A DNA stretch of 64,000 nt from Methylobacter sp. (GCF_023227905.1 NZ_JALOCF010000013.1:36825-100824), one strand, 5' to 3'. Shown: positions 26,852 to 36,663, numbered from the stretch's first letter. Translations and numbers: made by a program. Notes: generated by a model from the letters alone, not told the origin.

Positions 26852-27127
26852 TTCGGCATTATCGAATGCAGTCGCCTTTCAAAAGGTTCCTGGTCATGGG
26901 CTTGGATGACTACGCGTTGTGGGCTTCATGATGTTGCTGTGCTTCCTGCATCGCGGACATTCCAAATTTCAATAAGAGGCATTCTTGCGAACTGATTTTC
27001 ACATGATTAACCCAAGAGACTCGAACATCTTAGCGTGCAATACGCTAGCGGATAAAACCATATCGATGCTTACAAAAAGGCACACACCTACGGCAGTTGT
27101 CCGGTTACTAATAATCCTTCTGCTACA
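26801..27127 (+). repeat. segmental duplication, copy 2 (partner 19464-19785)
   Basis: Begins inside the small basic protein gene and ends about 50 bases before the membrane-protein gene at 27181. It contains a 34-base stretch (CTTCATGATGTTGCTGTGCT and neighbours, near 26925-26955) absent from copy 1. This is the intact locus, so copy 1 is the derived one. Confidence 0.85.
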
Positions 27128-27180
27128 TGCAGCATACAGACTACAAGATTAATTAATGTTGGCTGATTGGGAGACAAAAA

Positions 27181-28359
27181 ATGAACGCACAAGACTCGGA
27201 ATTTGAAATCTCCCTGATCAGGGACGACCTGTTGTTCCGACTTCAGCGCCGCTTCGGCCTGATACCGGAGCATGGCCTGGGCTTGATCCGGCGGGCGATT
27301 TTCTTCAGCCTGCTGGCTTGGCTGCCCGTTGCGGCTTGGGCTGTTTACAACGGCCGGGCGTTGCCTGGGACTGTCAACGAACCCCTGCTCCAGCATTTTG
27401 GCATCCACGTTCGTTTCCTGCTCGCGCTGCCGTTATTGATTATCGGCGAGGGAGGTGTGCATAGAATGACCACCCGCCTCATCCCCTACTTCCATACCTC
27501 CGGCCTGATCCGCAAGGAACAGCGAGAGGCATTCAGGGAGGTTCTTCGGGGCATAGTTCAACTGCGCAACAGTTCCTTACCCTGGATCGTGATCGCGGCT
27601 CTTATCGTCGCTTGGCTGGGATTCCAGCCGCCCAGCCAGGACAAACATGAACTGGTATGGGCCAACATCGGCGAGCCGACGCGTTTCGATGTGGGATTCG
27701 GCGGCTGGTGGCTGGATCATGTGGCTCAGCCGATCTTTCTTGCTCTCCTCTGTGCATGGCTGTGGCGGCTGATCCTGCTATTCCTGCTTTTGAAGCGTAT
27801 TGCCGCACTAGATCTGCAAATCGTTCCCACCCATTCCGACCGGGCCGGCGGCCTCGGTTTCCTGCAAAGACTCCCCAAAGCCTTTAGCCTGTTCGCTTTC
27901 GCTCTGTCCGCGGTGCTGGCTTCACGCCTCGCGCACGATGTGATTTATCACGGCGTGCATGTTATGTCCTTGAAGCTGGAAGTCCTGGTATTCCTGATCC
28001 TTTTGATGATGTTGTTCCTGACGCCATTGATTGTATTCATTCCCAAACTTGTAGCGGCCAAAAGGCAAGCGCTGTTGGACTACGGCGCCCTGGTCGGCGA
28101 ACACGGACGTCTTGTCCACAGGCGCTGGATTTTGGGGGAATCACTGGAAGACCCGTCCTTGCTGGAGGCCCAGGAAATTGGCCCGGTAGCCGATGCTGTC
28201 AGCCTTTACGAGACAGTGGCAAACATGCGGGCGGCGCCCATCGGCAAGACAGCGATCCTCGCTGTGGTCTTGCCAGCCGCAATCCCGATACTGGCGCTAT
28301 TCGCCATCGAGATTCCAATCAAAGAGATGTTGCTGAAGATATTGGGAGCCTTGGCTTAG
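27181..28359 (+). CDS. polytopic membrane protein, paralogue of the 15690 gene
   Basis: A 392-residue integral membrane protein with about seven hydrophobic stretches and the same order of motifs as the 15690-16880 product: LIRRAIFFSLLAWLPV, HVRFLLALPLLIIGE, VPTHSDRAGGLGFLQ, IVFIPKLVAAKRQALLDYGAL and APIGKTAILAVVLPA. No named family. GGGAGACAAAAA precedes the ATG. Both copies stand next to the duplicated 0.3-kb segment or its region, suggesting that this part of the chromosome has been reshuffled. A weak hairpin CCCGC/GCGGG lies at 28390-28405 after the gene. Confidence 0.8.
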   Translation: MNAQDSEFEISLIRDDLLFRLQRRFGLIPEHGLGLIRRAIFFSLLAWLPVAAWAVYNGRALPGTVNEPLLQHFGIHVRFLLALPLLIIGEGGVHRMTTRLIPYFHTSGLIRKEQREAFREVLRGIVQLRNSSLPWIVIAALIVAWLGFQPPSQDKHELVWANIGEPTRFDVGFGGWWLDHVAQPIFLALLCAWLWRLILLFLLLKRIAALDLQIVPTHSDRAGGLGFLQRLPKAFSLFAFALSAVLASRLAHDVIYHGVHVMSLKLEVLVFLILLMMLFLTPLIVFIPKLVAAKRQALLDYGALVGEHGRLVHRRWILGESLEDPSLLEAQEIGPVADAVSLYETVANMRAAPIGKTAILAVVLPAAIPILALFAIEIPIKEMLLKILGALA

Positions 28360-28470
28360 CACACGTCGTTATATATAAATATCGCCATACCCGCCGAGAA
28401 GCGGGTCGACTGCAGGGAAAGTGCGACAGATCGGGTTCTTCGCATATTCGAGGCGATCCAACCCCAATCA

Positions 28471-31254
28471 TCACTTTCCAATCGTCTTCTTTATCGATGT
28501 CATCTCGGCATCCGGGCCGGTTATGATTTCTTTCGTTACATCCCCCATGATCTGAATAATTCTTGCTACGCAGCCCGTCCAGCCAGTCTGGTGACTGGCG
28601 CCAATGCCGGCCCCGTTATCGCCGTGGAAATATTCATAGAACAGGACCCAGTCCTTCCAGTAGGGATCGGTCTGGAATTTTTCGCTTCCCCCATAGACCG
28701 GCCGACGGCCATTGCTATCGCTGAGGAAGATACTGGTCAAGCGATTGCTCAGTTCCTGCGCTACCTCAAACAAGGTCATGTACTGCCCCGACCCGGTCGG
28801 GCATTCCACCGTAAACGTGTCGCCATAGTAGCCATAGAGCCGGTAGAGGGCAGAGATCAACAAGAAATTAACCGGCATCCAGACCGGTCCGCGCCAATTG
28901 GAGTTGCCGCCGAACATCCCGCTGTTGGAATCTCCCGGCAGGTAATCCACGCGGAATTCCTGGCCTGCATGGTGAAACACGAACGGTTGCTCCTGGTGAT
29001 AGCGGGACAGCGAACGAATGCCATAGGGGCTGAAGAACTCGTTTTCATCCAGCATCTTTGCGAGTACGCGGCGCAATTTCTGCTCGTTGAACACCGACAG
29101 CATGCGCCGACCCGATGCCCCGGGTTGGCTAGGTAGGTGCATGTTGATAGTCAATTCCGGGTGACGGAGGTAAAAGGCTTGGGCACGCTGGCGAAAATTG
29201 GGGAATTTCATGATGTCGGCTTCCTCAAAAACTGCCACCGCGGCGAGCGGCAACAGTCCGACCATCGAACGCACTTTCAAGCGTAGCGCCGTGCCATCCG
29301 GCAAGCGCAGGACATCGTAGAAAAAACCGTCCTCTTCATCCCACATTTCATCCTGGTTTTCGCCCAGCCGATCCATCGCCGCGGCAATCCACATCGTATG
29401 CTCGAAAAATTTGCTGACGAATTCTTCATACAGCGGATCGTGTAGCGCCAATTCGATGGAGATCCGCAACATCTGCTGACTGAAAAAGATCATCCAGGCG
29501 GTGCCGTCCGCCTGTTCCAGGAACCCGCCGGTGGGCAGCGGCGAACTGCGGTCGAATACCCCGATATTGTCCAGCCCCAGGAAGCCTCCTTCAAAGACGT
29601 TGTTACCGGTGCGATCCTTGCGGTTGATCCACCAGGTGAAGTTGACCAACAGTTTGGCAAAGGCATACTTGAGAAAGTCGATATCGCCTTTGCCGTCATT
29701 GCGCGCCTTGTCCATCAAATAGATTTGCATGGTGGCAAAAGCATGCACCGGCGGGTTGACGTCGCCAAAGTTCCATTCATAAGCCGGCATTTGACCGTTG
29801 GGGTGCAGGTAGCCGTTACGCAGCATCAAGTCCAACTGGGCTTTGGCAAAGTCCGAGTCTACAATCGACAACGGCAGCATATGGAACGCCAAGTCCCACG
29901 CGGCAAACCAGGGATACTCCCACTTATCCGGCATCGAGATAATGTCATCGCAGTTAGCGTGGAACCATTCGCCGTTGCGAATCCGATGACGCTGCTCCGC
30001 TGCCGACCAAGGGGTGACGTTATGTTCCTCAAGCCATTTGTCCACGTCGTAGTAGAAATATTGCTTTGACCACAGCATGCCGGCGAGCGCCTGGCGCATC
30101 AGATTAGCCCGGTCCTGATCGCTTGCCTTGATTGCCGTCGGCGTGATTTCATCGTAAAAGGCATTGGCTTCCTGCACACGCGTTGCAAAAATAGCATCGA
30201 AGTCGATGAAAGGATTTTTGCATTGGGCCGGTGCGTTGCGGGCCAGGCGCAGGCGAATCACTTGCGTTTCTCCGGCAGCCACCGTCAATTGAAAGTGAGG
30301 GGAGACTTTTGTCCCGATCTGAGCCGGATTGACGGCATCCTGCTGCCCCTGCACGAGGAAATTGTTGATGCCATCCTTAACGTAAGGACTGGCATTCTCT
30401 CCGGTAAAGATGAGGGCATTGTTGGTTTCATTCTCGGTAAACAACAGCGGAACATTGCCGTCGCAGTAGAGATAGTAGTCGTCCAGAAACTCCTGGAACA
30501 GCGGGTCCGAATGAAGAGCATGTACGATGCTGCATTCGGCATCCTCCAGCTTTTGCAGCACCGGTTTGTTGCCGCCGTCCGACCAGGACCAGGTATTGCG
30601 GAACCAGAGCGTCGGCAACACATGCAGCGGTGCCGCTTCCGGGCCGCGGTTGGAGATGCTGATTTTGATCAGCATGTCCTCGGCATCCGCTTTGGCATAT
30701 TCGACAAAAACATCGAAATAGCGGTCTTCGTCAAAAATGCCGGTGTCCAACAGTTCATACTCCAACTCATTCCGGCTCCGTTGTTGGTTGGTTTTAATTA
30801 GATCTTCATAGGGATAAGCGGCCTGCGGATATTTGTAGAGATATTTCATGTAGGAATGGGTGGGCGTACTGTCGAGGTAGAAGTAATACTCCTTCACGTC
30901 CTCGCCATGATTGCCCTCACTGTTGGTCAGGCCGAACAACCGTTCCTTGAGGATGGGGTCGTTGCCATTCCATAATGCCAAGGCAAAACAGAGAATTTGG
31001 TGGTCGTCTGAAATGCCGCCCAAGCCATCTTCTCCCCAGCGATAGGTGCGTGAACGCGCCTGGTCGTGAGTAAAATAATTCCAGGCATCGCCGTTAGCGC
31101 TATAGTCTTCCCGCACCGTTCCCCATTGCCGCTCGCTGAGGTAGGGCCCCCATTTTTTCCAGGGGACCCCTTCTACATCAGACTTATTCGCAGCGGACTT
31201 CAGGGAGACAGCAAGCCTTTCTTTTTCCGCATTATTTTTTATTTGAGCTGACAT
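28471..31254 (-). CDS. GH63-like glucosidase
   Basis: A 927-residue cytoplasmic protein of the MGH1/GH63-like (alpha/alpha)6 glucosidase group. Segments such as WGPYLSERQWGTVREDYS at the start, SDDHQILCFALALWNGNDP, WEYPWFAAWDLAFHMLP in the middle and NWRGPVWMPVNFLL near the end are typical. Members hydrolyse alpha-glucosides such as glucosylglycerate or short oligosaccharides; the substrate is not known here. AAGGAG eight bases before the ATG supports the start. It has its own DosR-like box and -10 (TATAGT, 31293-31288). It neighbours glycogen and acetate genes, which fits a role in using stored glucans or compatible solutes. Confidence 0.9.
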   Translation of the reverse strand: MSAQIKNNAEKERLAVSLKSAANKSDVEGVPWKKWGPYLSERQWGTVREDYSANGDAWNYFTHDQARSRTYRWGEDGLGGISDDHQILCFALALWNGNDPILKERLFGLTNSEGNHGEDVKEYYFYLDSTPTHSYMKYLYKYPQAAYPYEDLIKTNQQRSRNELEYELLDTGIFDEDRYFDVFVEYAKADAEDMLIKISISNRGPEAAPLHVLPTLWFRNTWSWSDGGNKPVLQKLEDAECSIVHALHSDPLFQEFLDDYYLYCDGNVPLLFTENETNNALIFTGENASPYVKDGINNFLVQGQQDAVNPAQIGTKVSPHFQLTVAAGETQVIRLRLARNAPAQCKNPFIDFDAIFATRVQEANAFYDEITPTAIKASDQDRANLMRQALAGMLWSKQYFYYDVDKWLEEHNVTPWSAAEQRHRIRNGEWFHANCDDIISMPDKWEYPWFAAWDLAFHMLPLSIVDSDFAKAQLDLMLRNGYLHPNGQMPAYEWNFGDVNPPVHAFATMQIYLMDKARNDGKGDIDFLKYAFAKLLVNFTWWINRKDRTGNNVFEGGFLGLDNIGVFDRSSPLPTGGFLEQADGTAWMIFFSQQMLRISIELALHDPLYEEFVSKFFEHTMWIAAAMDRLGENQDEMWDEEDGFFYDVLRLPDGTALRLKVRSMVGLLPLAAVAVFEEADIMKFPNFRQRAQAFYLRHPELTINMHLPSQPGASGRRMLSVFNEQKLRRVLAKMLDENEFFSPYGIRSLSRYHQEQPFVFHHAGQEFRVDYLPGDSNSGMFGGNSNWRGPVWMPVNFLLISALYRLYGYYGDTFTVECPTGSGQYMTLFEVAQELSNRLTSIFLSDSNGRRPVYGGSEKFQTDPYWKDWVLFYEYFHGDNGAGIGASHQTGWTGCVARIIQIMGDVTKEIITGPDAEMTSIKKTIGK

Positions 31255-31317
31255 GTTAATCTGCTCCTTAGGACATTAGTTCTAATTACTATATTCCTGC
31301 ATAAGCAGATCGTGCTA

Positions 31318-31333
31318 TTGGACTTTAGTCTAA
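31318..31333 (-). promoter_or_regulatory. DosR-like box between the GH63 glucosidase and ion channel genes
   Basis: TTGGACTTTAGTCTAA. On the minus strand the 24-base spacer to TATAGT (31293-31288) contains CTGCTTATGCAG, nearly the same as the CTGCTTAAGCAG in the V-ATPase promoter. On the plus side a TATAAT lies only 11 bases away (31345-31350), which may be a separate promoter of the channel gene. Confidence 0.75.
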
Positions 31334-31344
31334 TTTCCAGGTTA

Positions 31345-31350
31345 TATAAT
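31345..31350 (+). promoter_or_regulatory. possible -10 element of the ion channel gene
   Basis: Consensus TATAAT, 45 bases before the preferred ATG at 31395. It starts 11 bases after the DosR-like box, so a regulator bound to the box would cover the -35 region and might act as a repressor in this direction. Confidence 0.4.
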
Positions 31351-31394
31351 GAACCTTTGCGTATAAAACCATCATTATCGGGAGTGTGTCTTAC

Positions 31395-32075
31395 ATGCCT
31401 ACTCTACCCCGACGGACAAAGGTCGGAAATTACACTTTCCTTGTATCCGGTTTGCTATTTCTCTTCCTGCTGATGCCATTGCTAAGCACCTTTCCTGCCT
31501 TGGCAAAGAACACTTTTTTGATGAGGATTATCTTGCAGCTTGGCTACAGTGCTTTGATGTTGCTTGGAATCTGGGGCCTTCCTCAAAGAAGCTATCTTTT
31601 CAAGATCGGACTAGCGCTTGCTTTGTTAACTGTTACTTTCACAGCCATCGATATTTTTTTTGACAGCATCGTCATCGAATTGTGCTTAAGCGCGGTAGTC
31701 CTTTTGTTTTCCATTGGCAGCGCGGTCATTGCAGCCCAGCATGTGTTCGGAGGAACCAAGATCGACCGCAATTTACTGTTCGGCGCCATGTGCGTTTATC
31801 TTCTGATGGGGCTTATCTGGGCGATCTTGTATGGATTAATCTTTCAATTTTTGCCGGGTTCGTTTAACGGTATACAAGGGATTGACGGCAAGGCTCCGAT
31901 GGATACCCTGCTCTACTTCAGCTTTATAACCCTGGCCAGCCTGGGCTATGGAGACATTACCCCCGTTGCGCCGTTGGCGCGCACGCTGGCCTATTTGGAA
32001 GTGGTTGGCGGCCAGCTCTACATTGCTATCATGCTGGCTGGATTGGTTGGGCTTTTTTTGAACGAGCGCAGATAA
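31395..32075 (+). CDS. two-pore-domain-type potassium/ion channel
   Basis: A 226-residue membrane protein with about six helices; the last pair encloses the pore with selectivity sequence ASLGYGDITPV, the K+ channel filter. The preceding four helices resemble a reduced sensor-like region without an obvious charged voltage-sensor helix. I use the ATG at 31395, ten bases after GGGAG; the GTG three codons earlier sits too close to that site. It is divergent from the GH63 gene with a DosR-like box between. It likely lets K+ pass across the inner membrane. Confidence 0.85.
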   Translation: MPTLPRRTKVGNYTFLVSGLLFLFLLMPLLSTFPALAKNTFLMRIILQLGYSALMLLGIWGLPQRSYLFKIGLALALLTVTFTAIDIFFDSIVIELCLSAVVLLFSIGSAVIAAQHVFGGTKIDRNLLFGAMCVYLLMGLIWAILYGLIFQFLPGSFNGIQGIDGKAPMDTLLYFSFITLASLGYGDITPVAPLARTLAYLEVVGGQLYIAIMLAGLVGLFLNERR

Positions 32076-32077
32076 GT

Positions 32078-32794
32078 TCATTTAGGTTTATTGATGCTCT
32101 TGATGATACGCATGGCTTCATCGACGTTATCGGCACGATGAATTAAATCCAGATCACCCTCAGCGATGACGCCTTCGTGCAACATGGTTTCGCGGCCAAA
32201 TTCTCGAAGATGCTCCCAAAAATTTCCGCCCATGCCAATAATAGGAAACTCTTCCAGCTTGCCGGTCTGGACCAGAGTAACAACTTCAAAAGCTTCATCC
32301 AGAGTGCCGAAACCGCCGGGCATGACCACAAAGGCATTTGAATACTTGATCAGCATCACCTTGCGTATGAAGAAATGTTCGAATTCGATAAATTGATCCA
32401 GGTAAGGATTAGGTTTTTGCTCGTGGGGAAGTTTGATATTGCAACCCAAACTGAGGCCTCCCGCCTCTTTGGCACCGCGGTTCGCGGCTTCCATGATACC
32501 GGGACCTCCGCCGGTCATCACGCCATAACCGGCGTTTGCCAATTCTCTTCCCAAGTCACGGGCCAAGCGGTAATAGGGATGGTCTTCCTTAAATCTTGCC
32601 GAGCCGAACACCGTGATGCACTTATTTTCCATGGCAAAGCTTTCGAAGCCTCGTAAGAACTCCAGGAAAAACGTAATAGCGCTTTCCAGGTCCTGCTCCC
32701 GATTTTGCCGACCCGATAAAAAGGCTTTTTCAGCGCCTTCGACCTTGCCTAATAATGAATAATTTTTAGTAGAAGGAGGATTATTAATGTTCAT
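32078..32794 (-). CDS. LOG family (TIGR00730-like) Rossmann protein
   Basis: A 238-residue protein of the LOG/lysine-decarboxylase-like nucleotide family with the key motifs GYGVMTGGGPGIMEAANRGA and VVMPGGFGTLDEAFE. Proven relatives are cytokinin-activating phosphoribohydrolases or nucleotide 5'-monophosphate nucleosidases; the bacterial role is often in nucleotide salvage. The ATG at 32794 has GGAG six bases upstream and is preferred to a TTG four codons earlier. Its stop lies two bases from the convergent channel gene. Confidence 0.9.
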   Translation of the reverse strand: MNINNPPSTKNYSLLGKVEGAEKAFLSGRQNREQDLESAITFFLEFLRGFESFAMENKCITVFGSARFKEDHPYYRLARDLGRELANAGYGVMTGGGPGIMEAANRGAKEAGGLSLGCNIKLPHEQKPNPYLDQFIEFEHFFIRKVMLIKYSNAFVVMPGGFGTLDEAFEVVTLVQTGKLEEFPIIGMGGNFWEHLREFGRETMLHEGVIAEGDLDLIHRADNVDEAMRIIKSINKPK

Positions 32795-32897
32795 ATTGAT
32801 CTCCAAGTGATGCCATTAAAGGGCGTTCGCCTCTGCTTTTATTCCCTCTCCCTTAGGGAGAGGGTTAAGGTGAGGGAATTCAAATAGTTTTTTATAA

Positions 32898-33226
32898 TCT
32901 GATGTTACGCACGGATGATCTTTATCCCGTTTGCCGCGCTGAGCACCGGAGCTTTCGGTGGAAATAGCCCGCAGGGGCGCTGCATGGATGCAGCGCGTTG
33001 ACAGAGGGCCAAGGATGGCCCTTCTGGCAACCTCCGCTGAAAGCGAGGAGCGCAAGAAGCAAGCGGCAACCGGGTCGCCTTTTCTTTGGTTACTTTCTTT
33101 TGGCGACGCAAAAGAAAGTAACTCGCTTTCGGGTGCGAGAACCCGATTCAAATAACGTCGCGGTAGCGACACCTTAGTAATAAAATGCTAATGCAGTCTA
33201 AATCTGAATACCTGCGTAACATCAGT
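32898..33226 (+). mobile_element. non-autonomous element, family 2, copy A
   Basis: About 330 bases bounded by TCTGATGTTACGCA at the left and CTGCGTAACATCAGT at the right, with TATAA/TATAT flanks. The core holds GAGCACCGGAGCTTTC and an inverted repeat around TACTTTCTTTTGGCG/AAAAGAAAGTA. No transposase is encoded. The outer flanks 32835-32870 and 33256-33290 are also inverted (CCTCTCCCTTAGGGAGAGGG type), a separate short palindromic repeat. Confidence 0.7.
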
Positions 33227-33325
33227 TATATTGAAAAAATCCCATTTTTGATCCCCTCACCCCTGCCCTCTCCCTGAGGGAGAGGGAGTTCACCGCGTCA
33301 TAACGACATAGCGCGATACGGATGG

Positions 33326-34546
33326 CTATCCGGTTAAGACCGAAAGCGTTTCACGCGCAATCTGCAACTCTTCGTTGGTGCGCACGGCCAGAACCCGAAC
33401 GGAATAGCCGCCACGCCCTATTTCGCTGATTTCTTCAACCGTCCTGTCATTGGCTTCCGGATCGATAGCAATACCGAGCTTTTCCAAGCCCTGACAGATC
33501 CGGCTCCGGATCAATGACGCATTCTCTCCGACGCCGCCGGTAAAAATCAGTGCGTCAAGACCGTCCAGGGCGACAAAATAAGCGCCGATATATTTTCGGA
33601 TACGGTAACAGTAAACATCCAATGCCAAGCGGGCGCGTTCATCACCGGCTTGCTCACTCGCCAACACTTCGCGCAAGTCGTTGCTGCCGCATAGCCCTTT
33701 CAATCCAGAATCCCGGTTCAGGGCTTCCTCGAGCTCGTCGGCACTCTGGCCCAGAACGTTTTCCAGATGCAGCGGTATTGCTGCGTCCAAATCACCGCAC
33801 CGGGTCCCCATGACCAAACCTTCCAACGGGGTGAAGCCCATCGAGGTATCGATACTGTTCCCGTGTTGTATCGCGGCGGCGCTGGCGCCATTGCCGAGAT
33901 GCAGGGTAATCAATTTAAGATCCTCAAGCGGGCGCTGCAAATAGCCGGCCGCCCGGCTGGCGACATAACGATGGGAACTGCCGTGAAATCCGTACCGGCG
34001 TATGCCGTGGCGGCTGTACCAGGTTTCCTGGACGGCATAGCGAAAAGCATGGGGCGGCATGGTCTGATGAAAAGCGGTATCGAACACGGCCACTTGCGGC
34101 ACCGACGGAAAAGCTTCCCGGCAGATTTCAATGCCGGTCAGATTAGCCGGATTATGCAGCGGCGCCAACGGGATCAAATTTCGAATCGTATCGATGACCG
34201 TCTGATCGATAGCGACCGATGCCGAAAAGGCCTCCCCACCATGGACCACGCGATGGCCAATCGCATCCGGCTCCTGCCCTGCTTCAAGCCCGGAGGCGTT
34301 GCGTAAAACCACGGTAATATGGGCGAAAGCCGCGCGATGGTCGGCGGCTTCGATTTCCTGCTGGTGCTCCACCGGTTCGCCTTGGGCATTTTCTGCGCGG
34401 TACCGAATCAGGCTTACCTGTTCACCGATACGCTCGAGCAGCCCGCTGGCAATCAGGTGCCCCGGCGCCATTGCAAACAGTCCGTATTTGATCGAGGAAC
34501 TGCCGCAATTGATGACCAGTACTTTAGGAGCGTCGCCTTTAATCAT
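33326..34546 (-). CDS. ackA: acetate kinase
   Basis: Makes ATP and acetate from acetyl phosphate, the product of phosphoketolase encoded in the same cassette. The 406-residue protein has all signature motifs: INCGSSSIKYGLF, HRVVHGGEAF, PLAPLHNPANL, VFDTAFHQTMP, YGFHGSSHRYV, LHLGNGAS and FTGGVGENA. Usual length. Its ATG overlaps the stop of the glycogen debranching gene (ATGA), so the two are translated together. Xfp plus AckA yields ATP without respiration. Confidence 0.96.
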   Translation of the reverse strand: MIKGDAPKVLVINCGSSSIKYGLFAMAPGHLIASGLLERIGEQVSLIRYRAENAQGEPVEHQQEIEAADHRAAFAHITVVLRNASGLEAGQEPDAIGHRVVHGGEAFSASVAIDQTVIDTIRNLIPLAPLHNPANLTGIEICREAFPSVPQVAVFDTAFHQTMPPHAFRYAVQETWYSRHGIRRYGFHGSSHRYVASRAAGYLQRPLEDLKLITLHLGNGASAAAIQHGNSIDTSMGFTPLEGLVMGTRCGDLDAAIPLHLENVLGQSADELEEALNRDSGLKGLCGSNDLREVLASEQAGDERARLALDVYCYRIRKYIGAYFVALDGLDALIFTGGVGENASLIRSRICQGLEKLGIAIDPEANDRTVEEISEIGRGGYSVRVLAVRTNEELQIARETLSVLTG

Positions 34547-36627
34547 CCGCGCGCCTCAAACACGGCGACCGTGCGCCTGGCTATTGTGTAAGACGAACTT
34601 TCGAGAGCCTTCTGTTGATTGCGCGGCAGGATGTCATCCTGACCTGTCCGCGAGGTATCCAGCGCCAAGTGCCATAAGCGTCCGGGAATCTCGGGCAAGG
34701 ATGCTTCCACGGTTCGCTCGGACATATTTAAAATGACATGCAGGTCTTCCTCGCCGTCGCTCAGTCCGGCTAAGGTGTAAGCCAGATATTGGGCGCTATA
34801 ATCAAACCATAACGGCTCGTCAAGCCGGTAGCCATGCCAGGCGATATCGCGAAGGCCGCGACCGGAAACGGGCTCTCCGCTCAGAAATTCGTGCCGGTTC
34901 AGATTCGGGTGCCTGCGCCTTAACGCAATCAGTTCCTTCACGAAACGCAGCATATCGCGGTTTTTTCCGACCAGGCTCCAGTCGAACCACGAAAGTTCGT
35001 TATCTTGGCAATAGGCATTGTTATTGCCTTTTTGCGTGTGCAGTACCTCATCGCCGGAAAGAAGCATCGGAACCCCTTGGCTTAATAACAGGATGCTGAT
35101 CAGGTTCTTGGCTTGCCGCCGCCTGAGGGCTAAAACTTCCGCATTATCGGTCTCGCCTTCAGCGCCGCAATTCCAGGATAAATTGTTATCGCAGCCGTCG
35201 CGATTTTCTTCGCCATTGGCTTCGTTGTGTTTACCGTTGTAGCTAACCAAATCGTAAAGGGTGAAGCCGTCATGACAGCTAATGAAATTGATGCTGTGCA
35301 GCGGTAACCGGTCCTCTTCTTCATAAAGATCGCTGCTGCCGGTAATGCATGATGCTACTGCGCCGACCAGCCCCGGATCGCCGCGGACAAAACGCCGGAT
35401 TACATCCCGGTAGCGGCCGTTCCATTCCGCCCAACGTAAGCCGGGAAACGACCCCACATCATAAAGACCGGAAGCATCCCATGCTTCCGCAATCATCGGC
35501 ACCTCGTTGAGCGCATTAGAAAACTCGATGCGCCAAGGCAGTGACGGATTGGCTTGAGGCGTGCCGTCTTCGCCGCGCGTAAAGACGCTGGCGAGATCGA
35601 AGCGAAAACCATCGACATGCATCTTTTCAACCCAATACTCCAGGCAATGCACAATGAACTGCGTGACCAAAGGATGATTACAATTCACAGTGTTACCGCA
35701 GCCGGTGTAATCACGATAATAGCTCCGGTTATGCGGATCGAGATGATAAAAAATTTCGTTAATGAAACCCTTGAAGTTTATCATCGGGCCATCGTGCCCC
35801 CCTTCCGCGGTATGATTGAAAACCACATCTAAAATAACGCCGATGCCGGCATTATGCAGGGCTTTCACCATATCCTTAAATTCATGCGCATTCGATCCGA
35901 GCTCGGGGTTTATGCAATAGCCGGGATGCGGGCTTAAAAAGCTATGCGTGTTGTAGCCCCAATAATTTTTCAATCCCTTTGCCATCACGATGTCCGGCAC
36001 GCTTTGCTCGTCGAAAGCCATGACCGGCAACAACTCGACATGGGTAATGCCAAGTTCCTGTAAGTAAGGAATCTTGTCGATCAATCCGGTAAACGTGCCG
36101 GGATGCCCGACGCCTGCCGAAGGATGGCGTGTAAATCCTCCGACGTGAAGCTCATAGATGACCGCTCCTTCCAGGCCGAGTTTCCAGGGACTTTCACCTG
36201 CCCAGATATAATCCGATTTTGCGACCACGGCTCGATAAGATGACCGGCTTTCGTCATCCGGATCGGACGCGCGCCGCCGATTCCAAAACACATCGCTGAC
36301 CGCCGTGGCCCAGGGATCGATGAGTTCCTTTTTGGCATTGAAGCGATGCCCGGTCGAAGCCATATCGTTCGGTCCGAACATGCGCCAGGTATAATGGCTT
36401 CCGGCCGGAAGCGCTTCGACGAACACATGCCAGAAAAAAAACGACCGGTTCGTTTTGGGGTTGAGGCTGATGACCTGAAACGGCTCCGGACTTCCGGCCG
36501 CTTCATAAAGCAAAAGCTCGGCTCCACTCGCATGACGACTGAAAATTGAAAAATTGACGCCGGCATTGCTGACCGTCGCCCCTGGCGGAAAATACGAGCC
36601 GCTGCTCAATTTATATGAAAGAGTCAT
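34543..36627 (-). CDS. glgX: glycogen debranching enzyme (GlgX/isoamylase type, GH13)
   Basis: Cleaves alpha-1,6 branches of glycogen, feeding linear chains to phosphorylase. The 694-residue protein has an N-terminal CBM48-like domain (to about 130), the GH13 barrel with VILDVVFNHTAEG, nucleophile GFRFDLASVF, acid EAWDASGLYDVG and SCHDGFTLYDLVSYN, and a C-terminal beta domain. GGAG lies about ten bases before the ATG. It is coupled to ackA. The 17-bp palindrome TCGCTTTATTAAAGCGA at 36664-36680, just upstream, may be a terminator of the gene before it or an operator. Confidence 0.93.
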   Translation of the reverse strand: MTLSYKLSSGSYFPPGATVSNAGVNFSIFSRHASGAELLLYEAAGSPEPFQVISLNPKTNRSFFFWHVFVEALPAGSHYTWRMFGPNDMASTGHRFNAKKELIDPWATAVSDVFWNRRRASDPDDESRSSYRAVVAKSDYIWAGESPWKLGLEGAVIYELHVGGFTRHPSAGVGHPGTFTGLIDKIPYLQELGITHVELLPVMAFDEQSVPDIVMAKGLKNYWGYNTHSFLSPHPGYCINPELGSNAHEFKDMVKALHNAGIGVILDVVFNHTAEGGHDGPMINFKGFINEIFYHLDPHNRSYYRDYTGCGNTVNCNHPLVTQFIVHCLEYWVEKMHVDGFRFDLASVFTRGEDGTPQANPSLPWRIEFSNALNEVPMIAEAWDASGLYDVGSFPGLRWAEWNGRYRDVIRRFVRGDPGLVGAVASCITGSSDLYEEEDRLPLHSINFISCHDGFTLYDLVSYNGKHNEANGEENRDGCDNNLSWNCGAEGETDNAEVLALRRRQAKNLISILLLSQGVPMLLSGDEVLHTQKGNNNAYCQDNELSWFDWSLVGKNRDMLRFVKELIALRRRHPNLNRHEFLSGEPVSGRGLRDIAWHGYRLDEPLWFDYSAQYLAYTLAGLSDGEEDLHVILNMSERTVEASLPEIPGRLWHLALDTSRTGQDDILPRNQQKALESSSYTIARRTVAVFEARG

Positions 36628-36663
36628 TACAATTCACTCCATAAAATTTTGGCTTGGACACAA

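Noticed and set aside
32905..33172. Several 60-118 codon frames in family 2 elements (also at 37514, 54887, 60958)
   Set aside because: They recur only because the element recurs; frames are not the same among copies and have no ribosome sites.
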